From Candidatus Giovannonibacteria bacterium RIFCSPLOWO2_12_FULL_43_11c (GTDB lineage Bacteria; Patescibacteriota; Minisyncoccia; JACPKW01; UBA11713), in contig MFIO01000003.1 in assembly GCA_001780775.1 (NCBI GenBank), positions 1 through 46,471 of the forward strand: 46,471 bases of DNA, read 5' to 3'. Every line of letters begins with the position of its first letter. The first letter of the stretch is position 1. Both the position numbers and the translations under genes were made by a program. A model generated the notes under the pieces. The model ran no database searches. It saw only the letters and a list, made by a program, of their open reading frames with translations, and was not told the origin of the DNA. Below, piece after piece: positions 10,623 to 19,085 of the stretch.

Positions 10623-10808
10623 CTATTTTGCGATATAAGCTTCGGGATTTTTCTCAAATTCCTCTTTGCAGTAGCCGGAACAAAAAGCGTACGTCTGTCC
10701 TTTATAGACTGAACTAATTTCATCGCCTGCCCGCATACCGCAAACCGGATCTTTGGAAAATTTTTTAATAGAGTCCTTTTTAAATTTACTGAAGAAAGAT
10801 TTGAACAT
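10623..10808 (-). CDS. YHS-domain protein
   Basis: 61 aa; [40 protein letters not shown] is a canonical YHS domain. Confidence 0.93.
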   Translation of the reverse strand: MFKSFFSKFKKDSIKKFSKDPVCGMRAGDEISSVYKGQTYAFCSGYCKEEFEKNPEAYIAK

Positions 10809-10815
10809 TGCGCTA

Positions 10816-10947
10816 CTATAATTCTTTAATCATGCTGGAGTTATGCATCCAGACATAATACCAGGCAAATATCCAAGCGAAGGCAAGCATGTAGATGGCG
10901 CCCAGCACGCATTTCCAACCGTATGATTTGAGAGATAGTCGTTCCAT
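10816..10947 (-). CDS. 43-aa predicted single-pass membrane protein (absent from supplied ORF track)
   Basis: Translated by eye: [43 protein letters not shown]; fills the gap between YHS and the HWH-motif gene on the same strand. Confidence 0.6.
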   Translation of the reverse strand: MERLSLKSYGWKCVLGAIYMLAFAWIFAWYYVWMHNSSMIKEL

Positions 10948-10976
10948 ATATTTTATTTATTAGATTCAATCGACCA

Positions 10977-11405
10977 TTAGTCAAAGCTTAATTCGATTTT
11001 GTCCCTGTCGCGCATGACGTAATTCTCGTATTCGGCATTCTCTTTCCCGTTTACAGTCATCTTCATATCCGTGCCGAATGACCGCATATCCTTGCCCCAG
11101 TTTTTGAAAAACTGGCCAAGGGTTATATCCTGCTTTCTGGCAAGACCCTGAAATTCAAGGTGGATAAGCGGCGGATCGTCATGCGTGTGCATCGGCTGAT
11201 GAACCGCGCCGATACCTATATTTTTCGGAATTTCTTGCATTTCTCCCTTTATGTATATCACTAGCTCCGGATGCCAATGGAAACCGTTTCTGGAAATAAT
11301 ATCTGACTCCTGAACCGACGGCCGCGTTGTAACATACCAGATAAGGCCTCCGACTACTGCAATAGCCAGACCGCCCCCCAAACCCCATGAAACAATTTTC
11401 TTCAT
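10977..11405 (-). CDS. Membrane-anchored His-rich protein, putative metal-associated
   Basis: N-terminal TM; GFHWHPELVIYIKGEMQEIPKNIGIG ... HQPMHTHDDPPLIHLEF. Confidence 0.7.
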   Translation of the reverse strand: MKKIVSWGLGGGLAIAVVGGLIWYVTTRPSVQESDIISRNGFHWHPELVIYIKGEMQEIPKNIGIGAVHQPMHTHDDPPLIHLEFQGLARKQDITLGQFFKNWGKDMRSFGTDMKMTVNGKENAEYENYVMRDRDKIELSFD

Positions 11406-11425
11406 ATTTCTTAATTATACCTTAT

Positions 11426-12373
11426 TTATATCCCACAGTCGCTTTGCTCGCGTTGCGGCGCGACTGTCTCCCCTGTATCAACGCCACACCCGTTTCCACC
11501 ACGCTCTCCGCGTGGCTGGACAATTTGGGAAGCAATTTTTGCGTATCCGGAAGCGCTGGAGTAATTGATTCCTAAAATTTCTTGTGGATTAACATTTTTC
11601 CAATCAACCTCTTTATTTTTCATGTAAGTCGCTATTGTAAGATATTCGTTCGGAAACCAGAAGGAATTAACCGTCAAAGCGGTCCTCCACATATCCTCTT
11701 CACCAACACCTTGGGAAGCCATGAGTTCTAAAAGTCCGAGCATGGCCATGCCGTGATTGCAATCAGGAAAATGCGTCGAATTATCACAGCACGGCCTGTA
11801 TATACCTCGAGATACTTTATCTATCAGTGCTTGCTCCGCAGATGTGAGCGCGAAGAATATATGGCGGCTATAGTGATCCATTGGGTTACCTTCCGCAATT
11901 GTCCATCCGGCCGTTGAAGCAAAATTTTGCGCGCCTCCGTATGCGCGATTCATCATTTCTCCTGAATCCAGAATCGGATTTTTGTTCGCGAGCCCAAGCG
12001 CCCAGAATAAATTCAAGAGATAGCCAGCATTTTCTTCCGTAATTTTAAGTTTTTCATCGTTTTGTCCGATTAGCAGGTTCTTGTATTCTTCGGTAAATGC
12101 GTCCCTTTGATCGTATATGGCTTTGAACTTGTCGGCATCGATCGCTCCCGCGCTAACAAGTTTTGCTCCGAGATCGCCCCAAGTAACTGGAAGAATGACG
12201 CCTTCGGACGGTAATACTTTTTCCTCCAACTCCGTTCTCACAACTTTTTCCGGAGCGCTGGAATTTTTCATCTCTGCCGTATATATCCAGGCGCCTGCGA
12301 TAATCAGCGCCGAAAGAAGAATGCTCGACGGCAATAAATGATCTATTGTTTTTTTCTCCGTTTCATTTTCCAT
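11426..12373 (-). CDS. Hypothetical membrane-anchored Cys/His-rich protein
   Basis: ORF 11426..12397; Met at 12373 (MENETEKK) is the better start. Contains YRPCCDNSTHFPDCNHGMAMLGLLELMASQG. Confidence 0.7.
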   Translation of the reverse strand: MENETEKKTIDHLLPSSILLSALIIAGAWIYTAEMKNSSAPEKVVRTELEEKVLPSEGVILPVTWGDLGAKLVSAGAIDADKFKAIYDQRDAFTEEYKNLLIGQNDEKLKITEENAGYLLNLFWALGLANKNPILDSGEMMNRAYGGAQNFASTAGWTIAEGNPMDHYSRHIFFALTSAEQALIDKVSRGIYRPCCDNSTHFPDCNHGMAMLGLLELMASQGVGEEDMWRTALTVNSFWFPNEYLTIATYMKNKEVDWKNVNPQEILGINYSSASGYAKIASQIVQPRGERGGNGCGVDTGETVAPQREQSDCGI

Positions 12374-12377
12374 AGAT

Positions 12378-13136
12378 TTATTTAAGCATCTGCACAAGCT
12401 GGTTAAGGTAGATGTTTATTTTTGTTTGGAATTCTCCTCCGCCCATCGCAAGCTGGTTTGTCTCAGCAAGGTATAAGATGAAAATGCCCATCAAAAAGAA
12501 GGTTGTACCCGATACCAAGTCGGCTATCGCAAGATTGATTTGCCTGCCGCCAATTGAATAAGACAAGCGCTTATTCGATTCCATAAGTTTATTGGTAAAG
12601 TCATTTTTATCCAGGAGATATGCAATCAGAAAAAGCGGGGCGACCATTCCGAGAACATAGGCAAGAGCATAAACTCCTCCCCAAAAAATGGAATTAGGCA
12701 ATATCGACAAAGCGATAACGCCGGCCAAGACCGGAGCGCAACACATAGTCGCAAACCCGGAAAAAATGCCCAGCGTAAATACAGAACTAGCGTTATTAAT
12801 TCTTAATTTCGGATGAACCGAAAACGGCATCGAAAAATGCCGTCCCAGCAATATTGACGCGCCGAGAAATAAAAAGAATATTCCGCCGGCAATGAATATC
12901 GGATCGTGATATTTACTGATCAATTTCCCCAGTCCGGCAGCCCCCATGCCAAGCGGAAGAAACACCGCCAGAAGACCCAGGAAAAACATAAAAGTCATCA
13001 AGAACACCTTTCGTTTTTCCCTGAAAATAGAACCCAAATATGATGGCAATAAGACGGTGATACAACAGGGAGCAAACAGCGCTGCTATTCCAGCGATAAA
13101 TGCGGTTATGAGCGACGCGATAATTAATGTCTCCAT
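12378..13136 (-). CDS. ccdA: Cytochrome c biogenesis CcdA/DsbD-type transmembrane protein
   Basis: TM1 with FAPCCITVLLPSYLGSIF and paired FATMCCAPVLAGVIALS; multi-pass. Confidence 0.88.
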   Translation of the reverse strand: METLIIASLITAFIAGIAALFAPCCITVLLPSYLGSIFREKRKVFLMTFMFFLGLLAVFLPLGMGAAGLGKLISKYHDPIFIAGGIFFLFLGASILLGRHFSMPFSVHPKLRINNASSVFTLGIFSGFATMCCAPVLAGVIALSILPNSIFWGGVYALAYVLGMVAPLFLIAYLLDKNDFTNKLMESNKRLSYSIGGRQINLAIADLVSGTTFFLMGIFILYLAETNQLAMGGGEFQTKINIYLNQLVQMLK

Positions 13137-13138
13137 GT

Positions 13139-13741
13139 TTAATTAAGTTTTTCCATTTCTTTAATCAATTTGTCGTTGGCAAGGGCCATATTAGGGTCAT
13201 CCAGCGTAAACCTGATTATCCCATTTTTATCAATAATAAAATAAGTATGGCCAGGGAAACCGCCTGGGTGCATGGATGAGTCTAGATATAACACATCGTA
13301 CGCCTTAGACACGGAACGCGCGGTGTCAAAAAGAATTTTGGATTTTGCAATATTTGGCGACTTGCTTACAATCTCAAGCCATTGGCTTTTTGAGTCAGCT
13401 ACGATTGAGAAAGTAATGATGCTTTCGGCGTCAAATCTGTTATCATTGCCAAGCTCCGCTATCTGATCCCAGCAGGCCGGATAACACATTGATCCTTCGT
13501 TAAAGAAAAGAACGACGTTTTTACCGAGATAATCGCTCAATTTAACAATTTTCCCGTCAATGCTTTCGAGTTCAAAGTCGGGAGCTTTTTTGCCCACCGC
13601 TTCTTTGAAAGAAATTTTTTCTTTAGAATCCGGATTAATCGTGCCTTCTATCACAGAACGTTCTTTGCCGCCGGCAAACAAAATTAATCCGCCGATGACA
13701 ACCGCCCCCACAATACCTATAATTATAGTTTTTTTATCCAT
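13139..13741 (-). CDS. Peroxiredoxin/redoxin-family (AhpC/TSA) membrane-anchored protein
   Basis: APDFELESIDGKIVKLSDYLGKNVVLFFNEGSMCYPACWDQI ... GHTYFIIDKNGIIRFTLDD; N-terminal TM. Confidence 0.88.
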   Translation of the reverse strand: MDKKTIIIGIVGAVVIGGLILFAGGKERSVIEGTINPDSKEKISFKEAVGKKAPDFELESIDGKIVKLSDYLGKNVVLFFNEGSMCYPACWDQIAELGNDNRFDAESIITFSIVADSKSQWLEIVSKSPNIAKSKILFDTARSVSKAYDVLYLDSSMHPGGFPGHTYFIIDKNGIIRFTLDDPNMALANDKLIKEMEKLN

Positions 13742-13764
13742 AACGTTAGTAGAAATTAGTAAAT

Positions 13765-13785
13765 AAAAAATCCCTTTTTAAGGGA
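13765..13785 (-). terminator. Rho-independent terminator downstream of 13827..14225
   Basis: Minus strand TCCCTT-AAA-AAGGGA followed by TTTTTTA. Confidence 0.7.
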
Positions 13786-13826
13786 ATCTGCGGACGCACA
13801 ATAAAAAACCAATTCGACGAACGGTT

Positions 13827-14225
13827 TTAGATCGGCGTCATATAAACAGTCGGGCTATTTTCGTGAAGCGCTAGCCAGCGAATGAATTTGCGCTGAAACG
13901 GGAAAGAAAATGATTCAAAAAATCGCCTTCGATAATAATCCGCCGCAAGCGCTGGCAGAGAAAGGTAAATGCCAATATTAATTCCAGCGGCGATAACTAA
14001 TATCAAAGCGAAAATAACTGCAGTCGAAAAACTTCTAAAAGCATCAAAATGAAAACCGATAAACGATAGAACACCGCTCACTTTCTGACAATCAAATCCC
14101 AAACTGGCCACGGCGGCAATACAGCCGTTGTGACCATGTTCTGCGTCATAGCCCATTACCAACATGCTAAAAACAGCTACCCCAATGAAGCTCAAAATAA
14201 GAAATGTCGTAAACGCTGTTCTCAT
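13827..14225 (-). CDS. Hypothetical membrane protein
   Basis: 132 aa; TM segments, AEHGHNGCIAAVASLGFDCQ between TM1 and TM2. Confidence 0.7.
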   Translation of the reverse strand: MRTAFTTFLILSFIGVAVFSMLVMGYDAEHGHNGCIAAVASLGFDCQKVSGVLSFIGFHFDAFRSFSTAVIFALILVIAAGINIGIYLSLPALAADYYRRRFFESFSFPFQRKFIRWLALHENSPTVYMTPI

Positions 14226-14295
14226 AATGATTGTATTATATTTTCAAACAAACAGAAAAGCAACAGCAAAAATGTCGCCGCTCAAAGTCAGTTTG

Positions 14296-15588
14296 TTATT
14301 TCGCATAAACAAAATACAATCTTCCGCCAAAATCATCCGTGAAGAAAAAGGAATTTTCATCATATTGAAATACATGGACCGGACGCCCAAAACGCTTATC
14401 CCCTTCACCAAGGAACCCATTCATGAAAACTTCCTGTTTCCCATCCATCGTCACGCGTAAAATATTATATCCGTTTCTAATTTCCACTTTATGAGACCCG
14501 TGCTGGGCAACAAGAAAGGCTTTGTTTATAAAGGGGTGCGCGTTTTCAAAGTAAGTAATACCGAGGGGTGCGGTATGGGGACCGAATGACACAAACGACA
14601 TAGGGACATTTTCGCAGGAAATTGGCACGCGCTTCCAATTCCAGCTTAATTCTTTATTTTTCTTGCCGTTTGACTCGTAACAATAAGGCCAGCCGTAATT
14701 TTCTCCTTCCGTCAGCTTATACATTACGTCGTCGGGCAAATCAGCGCCCAAGTGATCCACGCCGTTTTCCGTTGCATATAAGGCACCTTCGGCCCAAGAA
14801 ATTCCCACGGCATTTTTTAAGCCGTCCACATATGTTCGCGCGTTTTTGCCGTCCGGATCCATAGCAAGGATCATCGCGCGTTTATCGCCTTGTGCTTCTT
14901 CGCAGACATTGCAGCCGCTACCAACAGATACATATAAAACGTCTTCGTGAAATAATATCGTTCGAGTAACATGCCAAACAATGCCTAAAGCAGTTGGATT
15001 TTGTTTATTTGGAAATAGGCTGATCAATTCCGGCTTAGCCGTCGGGGCCATATCCCCGGATTTATACGGATACCGGATAAGTTTCTCAGTAAGCGCTATA
15101 TAAATCCAGCTCTTGCCCGCACGATCGGTATAGAACTCTACGCTATTTGGGCCCCGAAGTCCGGAGAGGTAAATAGATTTTGATTTAAATTTGTGAGTTT
15201 CAGCGTCAAAGTCTTCCAAAATAATAATCCGCCCCTCTCGGCTGAGATTCCAATCAACCATATCGGGAATAAAAATTCTATTGTCCGGACTCATCGCGAT
15301 AAAACGAGCTTTCCCTAAATCCTCTGCCGCGACGGCTAGGTCGAACTCTGAAGCAAGCGAGTATGTTGCGACTGTCCCATCCGCAAATGCAACTGTTCTC
15401 GGCTCAAGCTTGATCGGCGTTGAATTATCAATTTTATTGCCTAAAAGTCCCTCAAAAAAAGTATCTTCTTTATCATCTAAGTCCGCTTCCTTACGCAATC
15501 CCAAATACCCCGCTCCTCCTAAAACCAAAACTACCGCGATAATTGCGATAAATGCCGATATTCTACTAAATCCTTCCTGACCTTCCAT
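14296..15588 (-). CDS. PQQ-dependent sugar dehydrogenase / glucose-sorbosone dehydrogenase-type beta-propeller, signal-anchored
   Basis: 430 aa; GNGWP-like GENYGWPYCYE, GSGCNVCEE, HGSHKVEIRNGYNILRVTMDG, FFFTDDFGGRLYFV. Confidence 0.85.
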   Translation of the reverse strand: MEGQEGFSRISAFIAIIAVVLVLGGAGYLGLRKEADLDDKEDTFFEGLLGNKIDNSTPIKLEPRTVAFADGTVATYSLASEFDLAVAAEDLGKARFIAMSPDNRIFIPDMVDWNLSREGRIIILEDFDAETHKFKSKSIYLSGLRGPNSVEFYTDRAGKSWIYIALTEKLIRYPYKSGDMAPTAKPELISLFPNKQNPTALGIVWHVTRTILFHEDVLYVSVGSGCNVCEEAQGDKRAMILAMDPDGKNARTYVDGLKNAVGISWAEGALYATENGVDHLGADLPDDVMYKLTEGENYGWPYCYESNGKKNKELSWNWKRVPISCENVPMSFVSFGPHTAPLGITYFENAHPFINKAFLVAQHGSHKVEIRNGYNILRVTMDGKQEVFMNGFLGEGDKRFGRPVHVFQYDENSFFFTDDFGGRLYFVYAK

Positions 15589-15727
15589 ATTGCAATTTTA
15601 ATACAGACGCTCTCTCGCGGCAATATGCGAAATACCTCCTCCTGGGGTAGTTTTCTGTTTGGTGGTATGATTATTGTACAGCTTTATTATCAATGCCACT
15701 TTACTTATCAGCTAATTTAATATACAT

Positions 15728-16942
15728 ATGCTAAAAAAGATCCTCTTCGTGCCCCTTTTGGCGGTCATGCTCGTCGGAGCCACTGGCCCTTTTTCTCTGC
15801 AGGCCGCCGGTGCTTCTTCAAAGGTGGATGTATTTATTAGTTTTCAAAATACTCCCGGTGCCGCCGAACACGCTTTAGTTGAGCGTGCCGGAGGAACGGT
15901 ACGATACAGCTACAGTATCACTCCCGCCGTGGCGGCAAGCATTCCCGAGACAGCGATTCAAGGATTGCTAAAGAACCCAAAGATAACTTCCATAGAATCG
16001 GACGATCTGGTATATGCGGTTGATGCGGAACTTGATAATACGTGGAGTGTCAAAAAAATCGGCGCAGGAACCGTTCACATCGCTGGCAATACTGGAGCGG
16101 GAGTAAAAATCGGCATCATCGACTCCGGCATCAATTACAATCATCCTGATTTGGATGGGGTATATGCTGACGGATACGATTTCGTTCAAAATGATAACGC
16201 CCCGATAGATGTCTACGGCCACGGCACGCACGTTGCCGGTACGGCATGTGCTGAAAGCAATGGCTTTGGCGTAGTTGGCGTTGCCCCGAATTGTGCCCTG
16301 TATTCCCTGCGTGTTCTCAATGACGATGGGGTAGGTTCGTGGAGCAAAACGATTGCCGCTATGCAGTGGGCAGTGGACAACGGGTTACAAGTCGTTAACT
16401 TGAGCTTAGGGAACTCGAAGAATCCCGGCACGGCCGTTAAAACCGCCTTTGACAACGCCGAAGCCTTCGGAATAGTCATCGTAGCCGCGGCTGGAAATTC
16501 CGGAAACATAGTTGGCAAGGGTGACAATATTATTTATCCTGCCAAGTACGCTTCCGTCATAGCCGTTGGAGCAACCGATTCGTCGGATAAAAGAGCGAGC
16601 TTCTCAAGCACCGGAAGCGATCTTGAGTTGATGGCTCCCGGGGTATCAGTACTCTCAACCTGGAACGATGATGTAAGCTATCTTGATCCGCAGCCGTTCT
16701 GCATGGGTAGCGTTTGCTACTACAAATATGGATCCGGAACTTCCATGGCCTCGCCTCACGTTGCTGGAGTTGCCGCTTTGATAATCGCGAGCGGCATAGT
16801 CACCGACACAAATTTCAACGACCGCATGAACGACGAGGTGCGAGCCAAATTGGATGCTACTGCAACTAATTTGGGAGTTGCGGGTAAAGACACGCAGTAC
16901 GGTTACGGATTGGTAAATGCGGCTGCTGCGGTAGCACCGTAA
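15728..16942 (+). CDS. Secreted S8 family serine peptidase (subtilase) with N-terminal propeptide
   Basis: Catalytic triad motifs GIIDSGINYNHPDL, GHGTHVAGT, GTSMASPHVAG; signal peptide and I9-like prodomain. Confidence 0.96.
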   Translation: MLKKILFVPLLAVMLVGATGPFSLQAAGASSKVDVFISFQNTPGAAEHALVERAGGTVRYSYSITPAVAASIPETAIQGLLKNPKITSIESDDLVYAVDAELDNTWSVKKIGAGTVHIAGNTGAGVKIGIIDSGINYNHPDLDGVYADGYDFVQNDNAPIDVYGHGTHVAGTACAESNGFGVVGVAPNCALYSLRVLNDDGVGSWSKTIAAMQWAVDNGLQVVNLSLGNSKNPGTAVKTAFDNAEAFGIVIVAAAGNSGNIVGKGDNIIYPAKYASVIAVGATDSSDKRASFSSTGSDLELMAPGVSVLSTWNDDVSYLDPQPFCMGSVCYYKYGSGTSMASPHVAGVAALIIASGIVTDTNFNDRMNDEVRAKLDATATNLGVAGKDTQYGYGLVNAAAAVAP

Positions 16943-17060
16943 ACACAGTTGCATATCAGGAACCTTTTCTTACTTTTTATAGGCACTCGGGTCGTCGCTT
17001 GCTCGCGGCTACTCGGGTCGCGCCGACCATATTTTTGACGGAAATTTGAATTCCGAATTT

Positions 17061-17150
17061 TGGCGGAGGGTGAGAGATTCGAACTCTCGAAGGGAGTTAC
17101 CCCTTACGCGCTTTCCAAGCGCGCGCACTAGACCGCTATGCGAACCCTCC
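17061..17150 (-). tRNA. tRNA-Ser (anticodon GGA), CCA encoded
   Basis: Minus strand GGAGGGTTCGCATAGCGGTCTAGTGCGCGCGCTTGGAAAGCGCGTAAGGGGTAACTCCCTTCGAGAGTTCGAATCTCTCACCCTCCGCCA; acceptor GGAGGGT/ACCCTCC, long variable arm. Confidence 0.95.
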
Positions 17151-17168
17151 GTTTTTATTAAGATACCC

Positions 17169-17834
17169 TCAACGACTTTTTTGCGCAATAATCGCAACCC
17201 TAGAGAGATTCGCCGGGAAATCGGCCGGTTGAAAATTGATGCGCTCTATTTTCTCGAGCCCGGATTTCCGGCAGAGATATTTAATTTCTTCCGTAGAGTT
17301 GGGCTTAAATTTATACATAATTTCAAATACGCTGACCATCGGATTTTTCTTGACTCCGATGTTTAAAAACATTCCTCCGGGAAGCAAAAGGGTGGACAAT
17401 TGGGGAATCGCTTTTTTTATATCAACGTGTTCGAGAACGCCCGAAGTTATCACAGCCTTAAAAAATTCGCCCGAAACCGAAACTTTTTTCCCGCCCTCCA
17501 ATTCGTATAGGTCTCCCGGAAAATTCAGGTCGTTCTGAAAAAATTTTACGTTATTTAATCCTTCTTTTTTGGCAATTGCTTTCGCCTCCTTTAGCATTTT
17601 TAAATCGAGATCGGAGGCGTAAATTTCAATTTTCGGAAATCTTTTGGCCAGATAAAACGCCGCGAGCCCGGTTCCGGTTCCGGCATCGAGCACAATATCC
17701 CCGTCCGCGAATTCAAATGGGATGCGATCAAGAAAATTCTCCATTCCCTTTTTAAATCCAGTGATGGCTAGGAATCCGTCGTAAAAACTCGCCAGAGCGC
17801 CGTATTGAGACCTCTTCGCTTCGCTAAACGTCAT
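17169..17834 (-). CDS. Class I SAM-dependent methyltransferase
   Basis: DIVLDAGTGTGLAAFYLAKRFPKIEIYASDLD; VITSGVLEHVD. Confidence 0.88.
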   Translation of the reverse strand: MTFSEAKRSQYGALASFYDGFLAITGFKKGMENFLDRIPFEFADGDIVLDAGTGTGLAAFYLAKRFPKIEIYASDLDLKMLKEAKAIAKKEGLNNVKFFQNDLNFPGDLYELEGGKKVSVSGEFFKAVITSGVLEHVDIKKAIPQLSTLLLPGGMFLNIGVKKNPMVSVFEIMYKFKPNSTEEIKYLCRKSGLEKIERINFQPADFPANLSRVAIIAQKSR

Positions 17835-18526
17835 TATTTTATAATTGTACCAATAAATTCCTTTCCGCGAAATAGATTATCGAAATTTTCGAGGTCTGTT
17901 CCTTTAATAATTACGGTTGAAAGTTTTTTTCCTTGGGCTAGCTTTGCGCCGACCGGATCAACGGGCGCGTGCGATCCAGGCTTCCAAGCCGCGGGGATTA
18001 ATTTTCGGTACTCCCTCCAGGTTAAGTTTTTAATCTCCTTGGCATTCTTATCTTTCTTCGGGTCAGCGGTATATACATGCGCGGGGCTTCCAGCAATAAC
18101 CGCTTCCCTGGCTCCGAAATCGTCCGCCAATTGCAGGGCCACATAATCCGTGGACCATCCAGGGCGCCAACCGGATGCAATCGTTATTTTATGCTTCAAT
18201 TTCTTTATTTTGAATCTCGCATCCAATACTACCGGATCGGCCTCTTTATAAAAGATTGTTCTTAAAAGGTGCGCATTGAGTCGCGTCGCGTGTATCCCGA
18301 TCCAATCTTTGTCTTCATCTTCGAGGCGCAAAATTTTCGAAGACGCTTTTTGGTAATCCCGCGCGATGCTCCCTCCCCCTGCGACAATTATGAATTTTTT
18401 ATTCTTTTTAACCCACTTTAAAATAAATCTTCTGAAATTCTTTAAGAACGAAACGTCAATCTCCCCCGGATGCATTATCGATCCTCCGAGCGCGATGATA
18501 ATTATTTTTCCGAATTTATACCTCAT
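17834..18526 (-). CDS. UMP kinase, archaeal-type (amino-acid kinase fold)
   Basis: IIIALGGSIMHPGEIDVSFLKNF, VAGGGSIARDYQKA, GIHATRLNAHLL, ASGWRPGWSTDYVALQLAD, VYTADPKKDKNAKEI. Confidence 0.82.
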   Translation of the reverse strand: MRYKFGKIIIIALGGSIMHPGEIDVSFLKNFRRFILKWVKKNKKFIIVAGGGSIARDYQKASSKILRLEDEDKDWIGIHATRLNAHLLRTIFYKEADPVVLDARFKIKKLKHKITIASGWRPGWSTDYVALQLADDFGAREAVIAGSPAHVYTADPKKDKNAKEIKNLTWREYRKLIPAAWKPGSHAPVDPVGAKLAQGKKLSTVIIKGTDLENFDNLFRGKEFIGTIIK

Positions 18527-18527
18527 G

Positions 18528-19085
18528 CTATAAAACTGCTTTGGTTATGAGTCCAAGCGCGACCAACCCCGCAAAATTCAGAGCAAAAGATAAAATAAGG
18601 AAATATTTCGTTTTTACACCGGCCGCGCCAAGCATGACAAGTCCTAATTCGTCCGGCAAAGGCGAAGCAATAATCAGCGCCCCGACGAGCGGCAGAAACC
18701 TTTTGTAAGCTCTCGAATAAAACAGCGCGTGCAATTTTGTGTGATGGCCTTCTTTTATAAATTTCATCAGGTTTTCTGCCAATGTATCGCGGACAAACCT
18801 GAAAATTACGAAATCGCCCAGCAAGGCACCGATAGCGCCAAAAAGAGCAACAATAAAAATGGAGTTCATCTCGACTATTTCAACTAAAACAACGATAGCC
18901 GGAACAGTCGTGAAAATAGAAGTAAAAAAGATGCCAGCGATAAAACTCCCTATTATATGCGACTCCGTGCTGGCCAATACGTGATTTATAATTCCGCTTT
19001 CGGTTATAAAAATTGCCACAAATACTGAAAGGACGATTGTCCCTATGTCCCTGCCAAGCGCGTCTGATTCTTTACGGACCATCAC
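18528..19085 (-). CDS. Integral membrane protein, DedA/SNARE-associated-like
   Basis: 185 aa multi-pass; FGAIGALLGDFVIFRFVRD, LVGALIIASPLPDELGLVMLGAAG. GTG start overlaps the htpX stop. Confidence 0.6.
   Translation of the reverse strand: MMVRKESDALGRDIGTIVLSVFVAIFITESGIINHVLASTESHIIGSFIAGIFFTSIFTTVPAIVVLVEIVEMNSIFIVALFGAIGALLGDFVIFRFVRDTLAENLMKFIKEGHHTKLHALFYSRAYKRFLPLVGALIIASPLPDELGLVMLGAAGVKTKYFLILSFALNFAGLVALGLITKAVL

Noticed and set aside
17046-17366. 106-aa ORF starting MNSEFWRRVRDSNSRRELPLTRFPSARTRPLCEPS
   Set aside because: Translated across tRNA-Ser and antisense to the methyltransferase; a well-known tRNA artefact.
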